Counted from the first letter of the stretch, positions 15,728 through 26,159 are shown. The stretch: 64,000 nucleotides of DNA from Clostridium sp. D43t1_170807_H7 (GCF_015555905.1 NZ_JADNLK010000005.1:92004-156003), one strand, 5' to 3'. Notes: generated by a model from the sequence alone, not told the origin. Translations and numbers: made by a program.

Positions 15728-17365
15728 TTAAGATGTTATAGCATTAGTTATTGGAGGTACAACTTGTTTCTTTCTAGAAAGAATTCCAGGAAGGAATGCA
15801 CCTTTATCTTTTAAAGTAATTTTAAATGCTTTTTCAACTATTTCAGGTTTAGCACCTGTAACTAATATTTCAGAACCTTCATTTAATATATCAGTTAATA
15901 ATAACATAACCATTTCTAATCCAGCTTCTTTAGCCTTTTGATCCATATAATTTAACATTTCTTCTTTTAAAGGCATAAATCCTTCAATATCCATTGTATT
16001 AACTTGAGAAATACCTACTTTAGTACCTTCAATAGTAAATGGTTTGAAATCAGTATTGAAGATTTGCTCAACAGTTTTACCTTTTAATGAAGTACCTGCT
16101 TTAAACATTTTTTTTGCAAATTCTTCTATGTTTATACCAGCAATTTCAGCAAGTTTTTTGCAGATATACTTATCTTGTGGAGTGCAAGTTGGGCTTCTGA
16201 ATAATAATGTATCAGAGATTATTGCTCCACAAAGAAGTCCTGCAGCTTTTCTTGATGGTCTAATACCATTTTCAAAGAAGCATTTAGCAACTATTGTTGA
16301 AGTACTTCCAACTGGTTCGTTTCTGAAGTAAATTGGATTATTAGTTTGAATATCAGCAACTCTGTGGTGGTCGATGATTTCTACTACTTCAGCATCTTCT
16401 AATCCATCAACAGATTGACCTCTTTCATTATGGTCAACTTGGATAACTTTTTTCTTGTGGTTAGAAATTAAGTGGTATCTAGAAACAGTACCAACAACTC
16501 TACCATTTTGATCTAAAACAGGATAGCTTCTAAATCTAGTTTCAGCCATAACTCCTTTTATGTCATCAACTAAATCATCAGTTGTGAAAGAAACTATATT
16601 TTCTTTAACCATTACATATCCAACAGGGATACTTTGAACAATAAGTCTTGAAGCTGTAAATGAATCATGTTGAGTAACTATTACAGTAACACCATGCTCT
16701 TTAGCTAAGCTTATTATTTTTTCAGATGGAGCATATCCACCAGTAACTATCATTAATGAAACATTAAGGTTGATTAATGCAGCTTGAGCTTCTTCTCTGT
16801 CACCAACAATAGCAATGTCACCTTCTTCTATGTGTTCAGTCATAGTATCAGGTTGCATAGCTGTAACTGCTATTTTACCAGGGAAGAATTTTATATCTTC
16901 ATTTACATAACAAACTTTAGCAGATAAAGTATCAATTATGTTATCTAAAGTTGTATTACTTTTTGCTAATATTCTGTTATCCCAGATATCCATATAGCAA
17001 GAAGTTAAATTAGCTACAGATAGTACCCCTAATAAGTGGTTATTTTCATCAGCTACAGGTAAAGTTTTTATATTTTTATCTCTCATAATTGTCCAAGCTG
17101 TTTTTAATGAGATGTCAGGAGAAATAGGACTTATATTGTCAAATTGTAAGTCTTCCACTTTAAGCTTAACTGTGTTTAAGAATTTTGGTGCTTCAGCATC
17201 AAAATAATCTAATATAAATTGAGTTTCTTGATTTACATCACCAAGTCTGCAAGCAACAGTTTTAGTTTCACCAATCTTGTTTTTAAATTCAGAATATGCA
17301 TAAGCTGCACATATTGAGTCTGAGTCTGGATTTTTATGACCAGTTACATAAATTATATCTTTCAT
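15728..17365 (-). CDS. ppaC: Manganese-dependent inorganic pyrophosphatase with CBS and DRTGG domains
   Basis: This family II pyrophosphatase hydrolyses PPi to two phosphates. The DHH catalytic half starts with GHKNPDSDSICAA at about 9-21. It is split by a regulatory insert: CBS domain 1 (near 72-130), a DRTGG domain (near 135-245), then CBS domain 2 (near 250-305). After the insert come EIIDHHRVAD, the DHH motif, and the DHHA2 domain ending in SRKKQVVPPI. The length of 545 residues matches CBS-PPases such as the C. perfringens enzyme, in which the insert senses AMP/ADP and diadenosine polyphosphates. ATG 17365 follows AAGGAGGGC on the minus strand. Confidence 0.94.
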   Translation of the reverse strand: MKDIIYVTGHKNPDSDSICAAYAYSEFKNKIGETKTVACRLGDVNQETQFILDYFDAEAPKFLNTVKLKVEDLQFDNISPISPDISLKTAWTIMRDKNIKTLPVADENNHLLGVLSVANLTSCYMDIWDNRILAKSNTTLDNIIDTLSAKVCYVNEDIKFFPGKIAVTAMQPDTMTEHIEEGDIAIVGDREEAQAALINLNVSLMIVTGGYAPSEKIISLAKEHGVTVIVTQHDSFTASRLIVQSIPVGYVMVKENIVSFTTDDLVDDIKGVMAETRFRSYPVLDQNGRVVGTVSRYHLISNHKKKVIQVDHNERGQSVDGLEDAEVVEIIDHHRVADIQTNNPIYFRNEPVGSTSTIVAKCFFENGIRPSRKAAGLLCGAIISDTLLFRSPTCTPQDKYICKKLAEIAGINIEEFAKKMFKAGTSLKGKTVEQIFNTDFKPFTIEGTKVGISQVNTMDIEGFMPLKEEMLNYMDQKAKEAGLEMVMLLLTDILNEGSEILVTGAKPEIVEKAFKITLKDKGAFLPGILSRKKQVVPPITNAITS

Positions 17366-17644
17366 GTAATATGCCCTCCTTAGTATATTTAAATAAATAA
17401 AGCAATTAAATTTTTATGTTATCAAAGATAACTTTTAACTTTTTAAACTAGCAAAATGCTATTCAAAAAATTTACTATCTTAATAGCTTTATACATATTT
17501 TCGCATATTACTATTCTATATTTCTAACTGAGATTTGTAAATAAAAATGTAAAGTATAATGAATAGAAATTTAACTTAATTATTCATAGTATTACATAAA
17601 CATTAATATATATATACAAGAGTTCTTGATGAGGAGGAGAAAGA

Positions 17645-20194
17645 GTGATACAGGAAAAAGAATTTACTAGGGGATTAAGTAGTAGAGAAGCAGAAAAAAG
17701 AATTAAAACCTATGGTTTAAATGAACTTAAACATAAAAAGAAGAAGTCACCGATTTTGATTTTCTTAGCTCAATTCAATGATTTTTTAGTATGGGTATTG
17801 ATAGGAGCCACTATTATATCAGGATTTATTGGGGACAAGGCAGATGCAATAACGATACTTATTATAGTAATTGTAAATGCAATATTAGGCTTTGTACAAG
17901 AATTTAGAACTGAAAAATCACTAGAAGCATTACAGGAGATGGCAGCACCCACTTGTAAGGCTATAAGGGATGGAAATATTAAGGTAATAAATTCAAGAGA
18001 ATTAACAATAGGTGATGTTGTAATATTAGAAGCTGGGGATAGAATTCCGGCAGATGGAACATTTATTGATGCTGCAAATATGGTAGTAGATGAATCATTA
18101 TTAACAGGAGAATCTGTAGGTATATCTAAAGATACAAACAAAGGAAAAAATGAAGGATACATGGGTACAATAGTTTTAAAGGGTAGAGGATTGCTAATGG
18201 TTGATTCCGTAGGTATGAAAACTGAAATGGGAAAGATAGCCAATCTTTTAGATAACATAGAAGAAGAAAAGTCTCCTTTAAGAGAAAGATTAGATTCCTT
18301 GGGTAAGATATTAGTTGTAGTTTGTGTTATAGTATGTATAATTGTTACTGTTCTTGGAATATTAAGGGGAAATAATATTACTGAAATGTTCCTTTTAGGT
18401 GTATCATTGGCTGTTGCCGCAATACCAGAAGGGTTGGCTGCTATAGTTACTGTTGCATTAGCATTAGGTGTAAGTAGAATGCTTAAGAGAAATGCATTAA
18501 TTAGAAAATTACCAGCAGTTGAAACTCTAGGATGTACTTCAGTAATTTGTTCAGATAAAACTGGGACTTTAACTCAAAATAAAATGACAGTAAAAGAAAT
18601 TTTAACAAATGGGAAAATTTATGAGTTAGATAAAGAAAAGTTATATGATTGTGAAAAGCTAAAAGAAGCTTTTGTATATTGTAATGATACAAATTATAAT
18701 TATGATATTAAAGATATTGATAAAGCGGTTATGGGAGATCCTACAGAAACAGCTTTAGTTAAAGTGTTTTTTAAAGAAACAAAAGAAGCAGAAAGTTTTA
18801 TTGCAAGAGCTAACAGATCATTTGAAATACCATTTGATTCTACTAGAAAAATGATGACTGTAATAATGAATGTAAATGGTAAAGAAACTTGTTATATGAA
18901 GGGGGCTCCAGAAAGAGTATTAGAGAGATGTAATTCTGTATTAGAAAATGGCAAAATAAAGCCGCTTACAGCTCAAAAGAAAAAGCAAATTTATAATTAT
19001 ATTGAATCTATGTCTAATAGAGCGTTAAGATGTATAGCAGCTGCCTATAAAGAGGAGCATGTAGTTAAAAATGATTCTGTTGAAGATAATTTAATATTCT
19101 TGGGAGTTGCAGGTAGTATGGATCCTCCTAGAATAGAAGTTAAAGATGCAGTATTAAAGTGTAAAATGGCAGGAATTAAGCCTGTAATGATAACAGGAGA
19201 CCATAAAAATACTGCCTTAGCAATTGCAAAGAGCATTAATATTTGTACTACAGATGATCAAGCTATTACAGGTGATGAATTAGAAAAAATGTCTGATGAA
19301 GAGTTAGTAAAGAAAGTAGATAAATTAAGGGTATTTGCAAGGGTATCTCCAAATCATAAGTTAAGAATAGTGAGAGCTTTTAAAAAGAATAATAACATAG
19401 TTGCAATGACTGGTGATGGTGTTAATGATGCTCCTGCAATAAAAGAAGCTGATATAGGTGTTGCTATGGGCATATCAGGAACAGATGTTACTAAGGAAGC
19501 CGCATCAATGGTTTTAATGGATGATAATTTTGCCACAATAGTATCTGCTGTTGAGGAAGGAAGAATTATTTATGATAACATAAGAAAGTTTATTAGATAC
19601 TTATTATCTTGTAATTTAGGTGAAGTGTTAACAATGTTCTTAGCATCATTATTTTACTTGCCAAATCCACTTACACCAATACAGATTTTATTTGTAAACT
19701 TAGCTACAGATGGATTACCAGCTATTGCATTAGGAATTGACCCTGCAGATAAAGATATAATGAGACAGTCACCAAGGGAAAAGAATGAAGGTATATTTGC
19801 AAGAGGTCTTTGGGAAAAAATTATTGTTAGAGGATGTCTAATTGGAATTTGTACTTTATTATCATTTATGGTTGGTAGATATTATGGAATGGATTTAGCA
19901 ACTTGTAGAACAATTGCATTATGTACATTAGTTATGTCTCAACTTTTACATGTTTTTGAGTGTAGATCAGAAAGGCATTCTATATTTGAAATAAATGTAT
20001 TATCAAATATATATTTATTAGGAGCAGCAATAATCTCAATTACAATGATATGTGGTATATTATATATTCCATTTTTAAGGGGAATATTTAATACAGTTGC
20101 CTTAAATTTAGGACAATGGTTATTAGTAATATTCTTCTCAGGAATAATTTTCTTAATAAATAGTGTGTATCTTCTTATAAAATCTAAAAAGTAA
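17645..20194 (+). CDS. P-type Ca2+-transporting ATPase (SERCA/PMCA-like)
   Basis: An 849-residue P2-type ATPase for calcium export. In order: N-terminal cation ATPase domain, actuator loop DESLLTGES near 155, ion-site helix PEGLAAIVT near 260, phosphorylation site CSDKTGTLTQNK with the aspartate near 304, nucleotide domain with MKGAPERVL, hinge MTGDGVNDAPAIKEAD near 590, and six C-terminal membrane helices (NLATDGLPAIALG). It starts at GTG 17645 behind GAGGAGGAG. It diverges from ppaC with a 279-base gap and ends at a terminator, so it is monocistronic. Confidence 0.92.
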   Translation: MIQEKEFTRGLSSREAEKRIKTYGLNELKHKKKKSPILIFLAQFNDFLVWVLIGATIISGFIGDKADAITILIIVIVNAILGFVQEFRTEKSLEALQEMAAPTCKAIRDGNIKVINSRELTIGDVVILEAGDRIPADGTFIDAANMVVDESLLTGESVGISKDTNKGKNEGYMGTIVLKGRGLLMVDSVGMKTEMGKIANLLDNIEEEKSPLRERLDSLGKILVVVCVIVCIIVTVLGILRGNNITEMFLLGVSLAVAAIPEGLAAIVTVALALGVSRMLKRNALIRKLPAVETLGCTSVICSDKTGTLTQNKMTVKEILTNGKIYELDKEKLYDCEKLKEAFVYCNDTNYNYDIKDIDKAVMGDPTETALVKVFFKETKEAESFIARANRSFEIPFDSTRKMMTVIMNVNGKETCYMKGAPERVLERCNSVLENGKIKPLTAQKKKQIYNYIESMSNRALRCIAAAYKEEHVVKNDSVEDNLIFLGVAGSMDPPRIEVKDAVLKCKMAGIKPVMITGDHKNTALAIAKSINICTTDDQAITGDELEKMSDEELVKKVDKLRVFARVSPNHKLRIVRAFKKNNNIVAMTGDGVNDAPAIKEADIGVAMGISGTDVTKEAASMVLMDDNFATIVSAVEEGRIIYDNIRKFIRYLLSCNLGEVLTMFLASLFYLPNPLTPIQILFVNLATDGLPAIALGIDPADKDIMRQSPREKNEGIFARGLWEKIIVRGCLIGICTLLSFMVGRYYGMDLATCRTIALCTLVMSQLLHVFECRSERHSIFEINVLSNIYLLGAAIISITMICGILYIPFLRGIFNTVALNLGQWLLVIFFSGIIFLINSVYLLIKSKK

Positions 20195-20198
20195 ATTT

Positions 20199-20232
20199 AA
20201 ATGGGCTATCTTTGATTAGATGGCCTATTTTT
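20199..20232 (+). terminator. Terminator after the Ca2+ ATPase gene
   Basis: AAATGGGCTATCT, a TTGATT loop and AGATGGCCTATTT form a stem with G-T pairs, followed by T residues. Confidence 0.82.
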
Positions 20233-20381
20233 GTTAAAATGTACAAATTTAAATGTTTACAAGAAAAAAACAGTTGTATTTTATAGAAATACATGTTAAT
20301 ATTTTTATATGGTAATTCTTGCTTGAAATACAAATATAACACAGAAAGATGAAAAATAAATAAAGATATTGGAGGTGTAAA

Positions 20382-21851
20382 ATGAGATTTATAAGCACTA
20401 GAGGAAAAGGGGAAGCTATTTCATCTTCTGAAGCAATTATAAAGGGGATTGCTGATGATGGAGGATTGTATGTTCCAATAGAGTTTCCAAAATTATATGA
20501 TAATTTGAAAAAGAAAATGGGGCTTTCTTATGAAGAGTTAGCATATGAGATAATTAGGGAATTTTTTGATGATATTGGTGATGAAAATTTAAAAGAGGCA
20601 ATAAGAAATGCTTATAATGATAAATTCTTTGTAAAGGAAGAGAAAAACTTTTTAGAATTATATCATGGGCCTACATCGGCTTTTAAGGATGCAGCACTTT
20701 TATTCTTACCACAAATAATGAAAGCTGCAAAGAAAAAAGAAAATATAGGCGAAGAAATAGTAATATTAACTGCAACATCTGGAGATACTGGTAAAGCTGC
20801 ATTGCAGGGGTTTAGCAATGTAGATGGATTTAAGGTTGTAGTTTACTATCCTGAAAAGGGAGTAAGTACAATTCAACAAAAGCAAATGGTAACACAAGAA
20901 GGTAATAATGTAAAAGTAATCGGAATTAGGGGCAATTTCGATAATGCGCAAAGTGGGGTTAAGTCAATATTTGGGGACAATGAATTGAAGAAGAAATTAA
21001 AAGAAGAAGGATTTTTATTATCTTCAGCAAATTCAATTAATATTGGAAGACTAATACCACAGATTGTTTATTACTTTTATGGGTATTTTGATTTAGTCAA
21101 TAAGCAAAAAATAAAAGAGGGCGATAAAATAAATATAGTGGTTCCAACAGGGAACTTTGGGAATATATTAGCAGCTTATTATGGGAAAAAAATGGGGCTA
21201 CCTATAGGAAAGTTAATATGTTCATCAAATGAAAATAATGTATTAACAGACTTCTTAAAGACAGGAGTATATGATAAAAGAAGAGAGTTAATACTAACAG
21301 AATCACCATCAATGGATATCTTAATTTCATCAAATTTAGAAAGATTATTATTTGAGGCTAATAACAGGGATTCATTAGAAACTAAGAAGCTTATGGAGGA
21401 GTTGAATTCAAAAGGGGTATATTCAATTTCCCAAAATGCTAAAGAATTTTTAAATGATTTTTATGGGAATTATGCAAATATTAATGAAGTTTATGAAGCT
21501 ATTAAATATGTTTATGATAATGAGCAATATTTAATGGATACACATACTGCAGTGGGCTATGTAGTATTAGAAAAATATAGAAAAGAAACTTCAGATTATA
21601 GACAGGCATTAGTTGCATCAACAGCTAGTCCGTACAAATTTCCAAGAAGTATTTGTAATGCCTTAGGAATAGATATTAGTGGGAAAAATGATTTTGAAAT
21701 ATTAAACATATTAAGTGATAATACGAACACTGATATACCTAATAATCTAAAGAACTTAGATAAAAAAGAAATACTTCATAAGGAAATATGTAATAAGGAT
21801 AAAATGAAAGAGAGCTTACTTGATTTTTTAAGGAGAACTAAAAATGATTAA
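20382..21851 (+). CDS. thrC: Threonine synthase
   Basis: This PLP enzyme converts O-phosphohomoserine to threonine. The 489 residues fit the longer ThrC class (MRFISTRGKG, then YHGPTSAFKDAALLFLP with the PLP lysine near 100). TATSGDTGKAALQGF is near 133 and VPTGNFGNILAAYYGKKMG near 252. ATG 20382 follows TTGGAGGTG. The 3' end overlaps thrB by eight bases. Homoserine dehydrogenase (hom) is not adjacent. The 187-base leader shows no T-box specifier or GGTGG antiterminator element. Confidence 0.95.
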   Translation: MRFISTRGKGEAISSSEAIIKGIADDGGLYVPIEFPKLYDNLKKKMGLSYEELAYEIIREFFDDIGDENLKEAIRNAYNDKFFVKEEKNFLELYHGPTSAFKDAALLFLPQIMKAAKKKENIGEEIVILTATSGDTGKAALQGFSNVDGFKVVVYYPEKGVSTIQQKQMVTQEGNNVKVIGIRGNFDNAQSGVKSIFGDNELKKKLKEEGFLLSSANSINIGRLIPQIVYYFYGYFDLVNKQKIKEGDKINIVVPTGNFGNILAAYYGKKMGLPIGKLICSSNENNVLTDFLKTGVYDKRRELILTESPSMDILISSNLERLLFEANNRDSLETKKLMEELNSKGVYSISQNAKEFLNDFYGNYANINEVYEAIKYVYDNEQYLMDTHTAVGYVVLEKYRKETSDYRQALVASTASPYKFPRSICNALGIDISGKNDFEILNILSDNTNTDIPNNLKNLDKKEILHKEICNKDKMKESLLDFLRRTKND

Positions 21852-22743
21852 AGTAAGAGTACCAGCGACATCAGCCAATTTGGGGCCTGGATTTGATTCG
21901 CTGGGAATCTCCTTAAATATATATAATGAATATGAATTTGAACTTAAAGAGAATAAGGGGCTATTCTTTGAAGGTGTTGAAGAAGAATTTCAAAGTGAAG
22001 ATAATATTATTTTTATGGCCATAAAGAAAGTTTTTGATAAATATGACTTTAAATTTAATGGCATAAGGATTAAAATAATAAAGCAAGATATCCCAATATC
22101 AAGGGGACTAGGTTCAAGCTCAAGTTGTATAGTAGCTGGGCTTATAGGGGCTTTTGCATTAATGGGCAAAGAAATAAACAGAGATGAGATATTAAGTTTA
22201 GCTGTTGAGATTGAAGGACATCCTGATAATGTATGTCCAGCTATTTTTGGAGGATTAGTTTCTACTATAATGGTAGATAATAAAAAGCCATTATATAATT
22301 GTGTAGAAGTTAAAGATGGAGTTAAGTTTATTGCATTGATTCCAAGATTTAAGCTTTCAACTGAAAAGGCTAGAGCGATATTGCCTAAAGAGGTTCCATT
22401 TAGAGATTGTATTTATAATATAGGGAGGGCTGCCCTTCTAATATCATGTTTCTCAAATGGAAATTATGCTTTGTTAAAGGAAGCCACTAAAGATAGAATT
22501 CATGAAAGGTTTAGAAGTAAACTTATTGATAATTTTGATGAAGTTTATAATAAATCATTAGAACTTGGAGCATTTAGTTGTTTTTTAAGTGGTGCAGGGC
22601 CAACATTAATGGCAATAGTAGATAATAAAGATATAAGCTTTGTAAGTGATTTTACAAATTTTATGAAAGAACAAAATATTAATTGGGATATTAAAGAGTT
22701 AAAAATAGATAAACATGGGGCAAAAATTTTGAAAGGTGAATAA
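21844..22743 (+). CDS. thrB: Homoserine kinase
   Basis: This GHMP kinase phosphorylates homoserine to O-phosphohomoserine, the ThrC substrate. The 299 residues include the substrate motif VPATSANLGPGFDSLG at 5-20, the ATP-phosphate loop PISRGLGSSSSCIVAG near 85-100, and the C-terminal motif CFLSGAGPTLMAI near 240. ATG 21844 lies inside the end of thrC, so the two are translationally coupled. The gene ends one base before the ACT-domain gene. Confidence 0.95.
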   Translation: MIKVRVPATSANLGPGFDSLGISLNIYNEYEFELKENKGLFFEGVEEEFQSEDNIIFMAIKKVFDKYDFKFNGIRIKIIKQDIPISRGLGSSSSCIVAGLIGAFALMGKEINRDEILSLAVEIEGHPDNVCPAIFGGLVSTIMVDNKKPLYNCVEVKDGVKFIALIPRFKLSTEKARAILPKEVPFRDCIYNIGRAALLISCFSNGNYALLKEATKDRIHERFRSKLIDNFDEVYNKSLELGAFSCFLSGAGPTLMAIVDNKDISFVSDFTNFMKEQNINWDIKELKIDKHGAKILKGE

Positions 22744-22744
22744 T

Positions 22745-23182
22745 ATGAATGGTGATTATTTAGTTATTGATAAAAAGGTTTTGCCAGAGGTATTTGAAAA
22801 GGTAATTAATACAAAAAAGATCTTACAAGAAGGTAAGGTAAAGGAAATTACTGAAGCTACCAGGCTTGCAGGAATAAGCAGAAGTGTTTATTATAAGTAC
22901 AGGGATTATGTTTTTGAGTTTTCTCAAATGTCTAATGGAAGAAAAGCAACTTTTAATATGATAATTGCGCATGAAAAGGGTGTACTTTCTAATATACTAA
23001 ATTTTATTTCTGAAAAAGGTGGAAATATTTTAACTATTGATCAAGGTATTCCAATTAATAATTTAGCAAACCTAAGTTTAACTATTGATATATCAACGAT
23101 GAAAATTGAATTAAGCAAAATGCTAGAAGAATTAAAAAGATTAGAATTTGTTGATAAAGTTGAATTTATTGCAATGGAATAA
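22745..23182 (+). CDS. ACT-domain protein (PheB/UPF0735-like)
   Basis: This 145-residue protein has an N-terminal helix-turn-helix-like part (KEITEATRLAGISRSVYYKY) and a C-terminal ACT domain near 70-145 (IIAHEKGVLSNILNFISEKGGNILTI). ACT domains bind amino acids, so it may sense threonine or aspartate-family products, consistent with its place directly after thrB. ATG 22745 is preferred: AAAGGTGA at 22732-22738 is its ribosome binding site, and the upstream GTG 22736 overlaps it. The biochemical role is not known. Confidence 0.87.
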   Translation: MNGDYLVIDKKVLPEVFEKVINTKKILQEGKVKEITEATRLAGISRSVYYKYRDYVFEFSQMSNGRKATFNMIIAHEKGVLSNILNFISEKGGNILTIDQGIPINNLANLSLTIDISTMKIELSKMLEELKRLEFVDKVEFIAME

Positions 23183-23190
23183 AAATTAGT

Positions 23191-23225
23191 GAGTTTGTTA
23201 CTAAAATAGTAATGAACTCTTTTTT
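23191..23225 (+). terminator. Terminator of the thr operon
   Basis: GAGTTTGTTACT, an AAAAT loop and AGTAATGAACTC are followed by TTTTTT. Confidence 0.85.
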
Positions 23226-23434
23226 ATATAAATTTATAGATATATTTCATAGAAAAATGATAGGAATACTAGATTTTATTCTATAAATTGTTTACTTATT
23301 GCAAAGTAAATGGTAGAATTTTAAATTAATATGAAAGAATTTTTCAAAATATTAAAGTTGTAAGTTCAATTTGTAAAATTAAAATTTTAAATTTCACTTA
23401 TGATGTAAATACTAAAAGAAAGGAGTGATTGTCA

Positions 23435-24577
23435 TTGAATATTTATTTTGATAATAGTGCTACTACAATGCCTTATGATGAAGTAATAGAAGAAGTAAGT
23501 AAAGGTATGAAGGAGTATTTTGGCAATCCATCATCTTTACATAAGATAGGAATGAGCTGCGAGAAAAGATTAAATGAAGCTAGAGAGTATTTTGCATCTA
23601 CTATTAAATGCAATAAAGAAGAGATTTATTTTACATCTGGCGGAAGCGAAGGAAATAATCTTGTTTTAAAGGGATTGTTAAAGCCAGGTCATCATCTTAT
23701 AACAACTACTTTTGAGCATCATTCAATAATTAATACATGTAAAGAGTTAGAAGATAAAGGTGTCAAAATTACATATTTAGATGTAGACAGTGAAGGAAGA
23801 ATTTCATTAGAAGATTTGGAAGAGTCTATATGTAAAGATACTGTTTTAGTATCAATAATGTATGTTAATAATGAAATGGGTGCTATACAAAATCTTGAGG
23901 CTATAGGAAATCTAATAAAGGAAAAAAGTTCTAGAGCAAAATTTCATGTAGATGCTGTTCAAGGCTATGGGAAGTTACCTATTGATGTTAATAAAGCTAA
24001 AATTGATTTATTAACAGTAGCAGGGCATAAAATTCATGGACCTAAGGGAACTGGATTAGTTTATATAAAAAAAGGAATAATATTAAATTCTCTTATTTCA
24101 GGCGGAGGCCAAGAGAAAGGCTTTAGAGCAGGTACAGAGAATCTTCCGGGTATAATTGGCTTTGAAAAAGCTGCAAAAATTACTTTTGAAAATATAGATA
24201 AAAGATATAAAGAAATTTCTGAACTTAAAGCTTATTTTATTGAAAGATTAAAAGAGATAAAGGATATTAGAATAAATAGTGGAATAGAAGGATTTAGTCC
24301 TTATATTTTAAATGTATCTTTCCTAGGAGTAAGAGCAGAAGTTTTATTACATTTATTAGAGGAATCAGGAATATATGTTGCTACTGGTTCTGCATGTACG
24401 TCAAAAAGTAGTGCTGCTCATGGGAGCTATGTAATAAAGGCTTTAGGATTGAATAATAGAGAAATTGAGTCAGCTATAAGATTCTCATTCTCATACGAAA
24501 ATACAAAGGAAGAAGTAGATTATACAATTGATGTACTGAAAAAGTCATTAATGTTTTTAAGGAGAATAAAAAGATGA
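23435..24577 (+). CDS. Cysteine desulfurase (NifS/IscS family), thiI partner
   Basis: This PLP enzyme of about 380 residues takes sulfur from cysteine onto an active-site cysteine. Motifs: NIYFDNSATTMPYDEV at the N-terminus, TFEHHSI near 94, the PLP lysine in TVAGHKIHGPKG near 200, and the catalytic cysteine in TGSACTSKSSAAHG near 323. TTG 23435 is preferred to TTG 23429 because AGGAG ends at 23425. The stop overlaps the thiI start by four bases. As with NifZ-ThiI of Bacillus, a dedicated sulfur donor for tRNA thiolation is inferred. Confidence 0.93.
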   Translation: MNIYFDNSATTMPYDEVIEEVSKGMKEYFGNPSSLHKIGMSCEKRLNEAREYFASTIKCNKEEIYFTSGGSEGNNLVLKGLLKPGHHLITTTFEHHSIINTCKELEDKGVKITYLDVDSEGRISLEDLEESICKDTVLVSIMYVNNEMGAIQNLEAIGNLIKEKSSRAKFHVDAVQGYGKLPIDVNKAKIDLLTVAGHKIHGPKGTGLVYIKKGIILNSLISGGGQEKGFRAGTENLPGIIGFEKAAKITFENIDKRYKEISELKAYFIERLKEIKDIRINSGIEGFSPYILNVSFLGVRAEVLLHLLEESGIYVATGSACTSKSSAAHGSYVIKALGLNNREIESAIRFSFSYENTKEEVDYTIDVLKKSLMFLRRIKR

Positions 24578-25731
24578 ATAATAAATTAATATTAGTTAAA
24601 TATGCTTCAGAAATATTCCTAAAGGGATTAAACAGAGGGAAGTTTGAAAGAAGATTAAAAGAAAATATAGAAAAGAAACTTTCTGGATTACAATTTGAAT
24701 TTGTTACTGATCAAGGAAGAGGATTTATTAAAGCAGAAGATATAGATGCAGCTGTAGAAAGAGTAAGAAAAGTTTTTGGAGTATCTGAAGTATGTATAGT
24801 TACTGAAGTAGAAAGAGATTTAACTGCAATAAAAGAAGAGGCTTTAAGAAAAGTAAAAGAAGCTAATCCAAAGACATTTAAAATAGAAACAAATAGAGCA
24901 AATAAAAAGTTCCAATTAAATTCTATTGAAACTTCTAGAAACGTAGGAGGATATGTACTTCATCATTTTGGAGATGGATTAGAAGTTGATGTTAAGAATC
25001 CAGAGTGTTTAGTAAACATTGAGATTAGAGAAAAAGCATATGTATTTACAAGCAAAGATAAAATAAAGGGCGTTGGGGGATTACCTTATGGAATGAATGG
25101 TAGTACAATGCTTATGTTATCAGGAGGAATAGACTCTCCAGTTGCAGGATATTTAATGGCTAGAAGAGGTGTAGAGCTTAACTGTGTATATTATCATAGT
25201 CATCCATATACTTCAGAAAGAGCTAAAGATAAGGTTAAAGAATTAGCTAAAATCCTTTCTAATTACACAGAAAGAGTTAATTTATACATAGTACCATTTA
25301 CAGATATTCAATTAGATATAATGGAAAAGTGTAGACAAGATGAATTAACTATATTAATGAGAAGATTTATGATGAGATGTGCATGTGTTTTAGCTGAAAA
25401 GTATGGAGTACAATCAATCTCAAGTGGAGAAAGTATAGGTCAAGTTGCAAGTCAAACTATGGAAGGATTAATAGTAAGTACTGATTGTGCAGATAGACCA
25501 GTATTTAGACCATTAATTGCAATGGATAAATGCGACATAATGGATATTGCAAAAGAAATAGGAACATATGAAACTTCAATTTTACCATATGAAGATTGTT
25601 GTACAATATTCGTACCAAAGCATCCAAAGACTAAACCACAATTAGAAGCTATGAGAAAAGCAGAATCTGTTTTAGATGTTGATGCAATGGTAGAAAAAGC
25701 AATTAATAATACAGAATTAGTAGTATTTTAA
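24574..25731 (+). CDS. thiI: tRNA 4-thiouridine synthase ThiI
   Basis: ThiI adenylates U8 of tRNA and inserts sulfur to give s4U. The 385 residues include a ferredoxin-like and THUMP N-terminal region to about 165, then a PP-loop ATPase domain with LSGGIDSPVAGYLMARRG near 181-198. The conserved cysteine CVLAEKYG lies near 272. It lacks the C-terminal rhodanese domain of the 482-residue E. coli enzyme, as is usual in Firmicutes, where the partner desulfurase supplies sulfur directly. It overlaps the upstream desulfurase gene by ATGA. Confidence 0.95.
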   Translation: MNNKLILVKYASEIFLKGLNRGKFERRLKENIEKKLSGLQFEFVTDQGRGFIKAEDIDAAVERVRKVFGVSEVCIVTEVERDLTAIKEEALRKVKEANPKTFKIETNRANKKFQLNSIETSRNVGGYVLHHFGDGLEVDVKNPECLVNIEIREKAYVFTSKDKIKGVGGLPYGMNGSTMLMLSGGIDSPVAGYLMARRGVELNCVYYHSHPYTSERAKDKVKELAKILSNYTERVNLYIVPFTDIQLDIMEKCRQDELTILMRRFMMRCACVLAEKYGVQSISSGESIGQVASQTMEGLIVSTDCADRPVFRPLIAMDKCDIMDIAKEIGTYETSILPYEDCCTIFVPKHPKTKPQLEAMRKAESVLDVDAMVEKAINNTELVVF

Positions 25732-25755
25732 TTTAAATATTAAATAAATTATATA

Positions 25756-25797
25756 AAAGATGGATTGTTTTAATAGAGCTTAAGATAATCCATCTTT
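25756..25797 (+). terminator. Terminator after thiI
   Basis: AAAGATGGATT and AATCCATCTTT are an 11-bp perfect stem around a 20-base loop, 25 bases after the stop. It may be bidirectional, since the next gene to the right is convergent. Confidence 0.8.
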
Positions 25798-25901
25798 AAT
25801 TATATTACATAAATTAAAACTTAAAGTTCATTATTAAATTAAAAATTATAATAAAGATTTTTAATTTATAGTAAAGTATAACTTAGCTAGATAAAATCGT
25901 A

Positions 25902-26159
25902 TTATCTTTTTGAAGTGTTTATAATGTAAAAATAATTTTCAAAAATAAATGCTACAAGTAATAGTGGTTTCCATAAATTAGAACCATCAACTTTTATAAA
26001 TATGCTCAATATAAAACTACTTAAAGAAAGAAAAATAATGAGAAGCAAAAATAAATTTAAATATTTAGATTTATTAAAGCTTGAGGATATATATTTAAAG
26101 TCATAAATTAATTTTATTATAAAAAGGAAACATAACAAATAAAAAATAGTGTTATTCAT
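25902..26159 (-). CDS. Small multi-span membrane protein, candidate bacteriocin immunity protein
   Basis: An 85-residue protein with three hydrophobic segments (near 4-20, 33-54 and 66-80) and basic loops (FNKSKYLN, NTSKR end). AGGAG at 26166-26170 on the minus strand lies six bases before ATG 26159, a strong start. I do not recognise a named family. It is the last gene of a minus-strand cluster headed by a double-glycine-leader peptide. Small hydrophobic proteins in that position are often immunity proteins, which is the basis of the suggestion and not proof. Confidence 0.6.
   Translation of the reverse strand: MNNTIFYLLCFLFIIKLIYDFKYISSSFNKSKYLNLFLLLIIFLSLSSFILSIFIKVDGSNLWKPLLLVAFIFENYFYIINTSKR

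Noticed and set aside
20233..20381. Possible T-box or threonine attenuator upstream of thrC
   Set aside because: No specifier loop, no conserved GGTGG antiterminator and no terminator hairpin in the leader.
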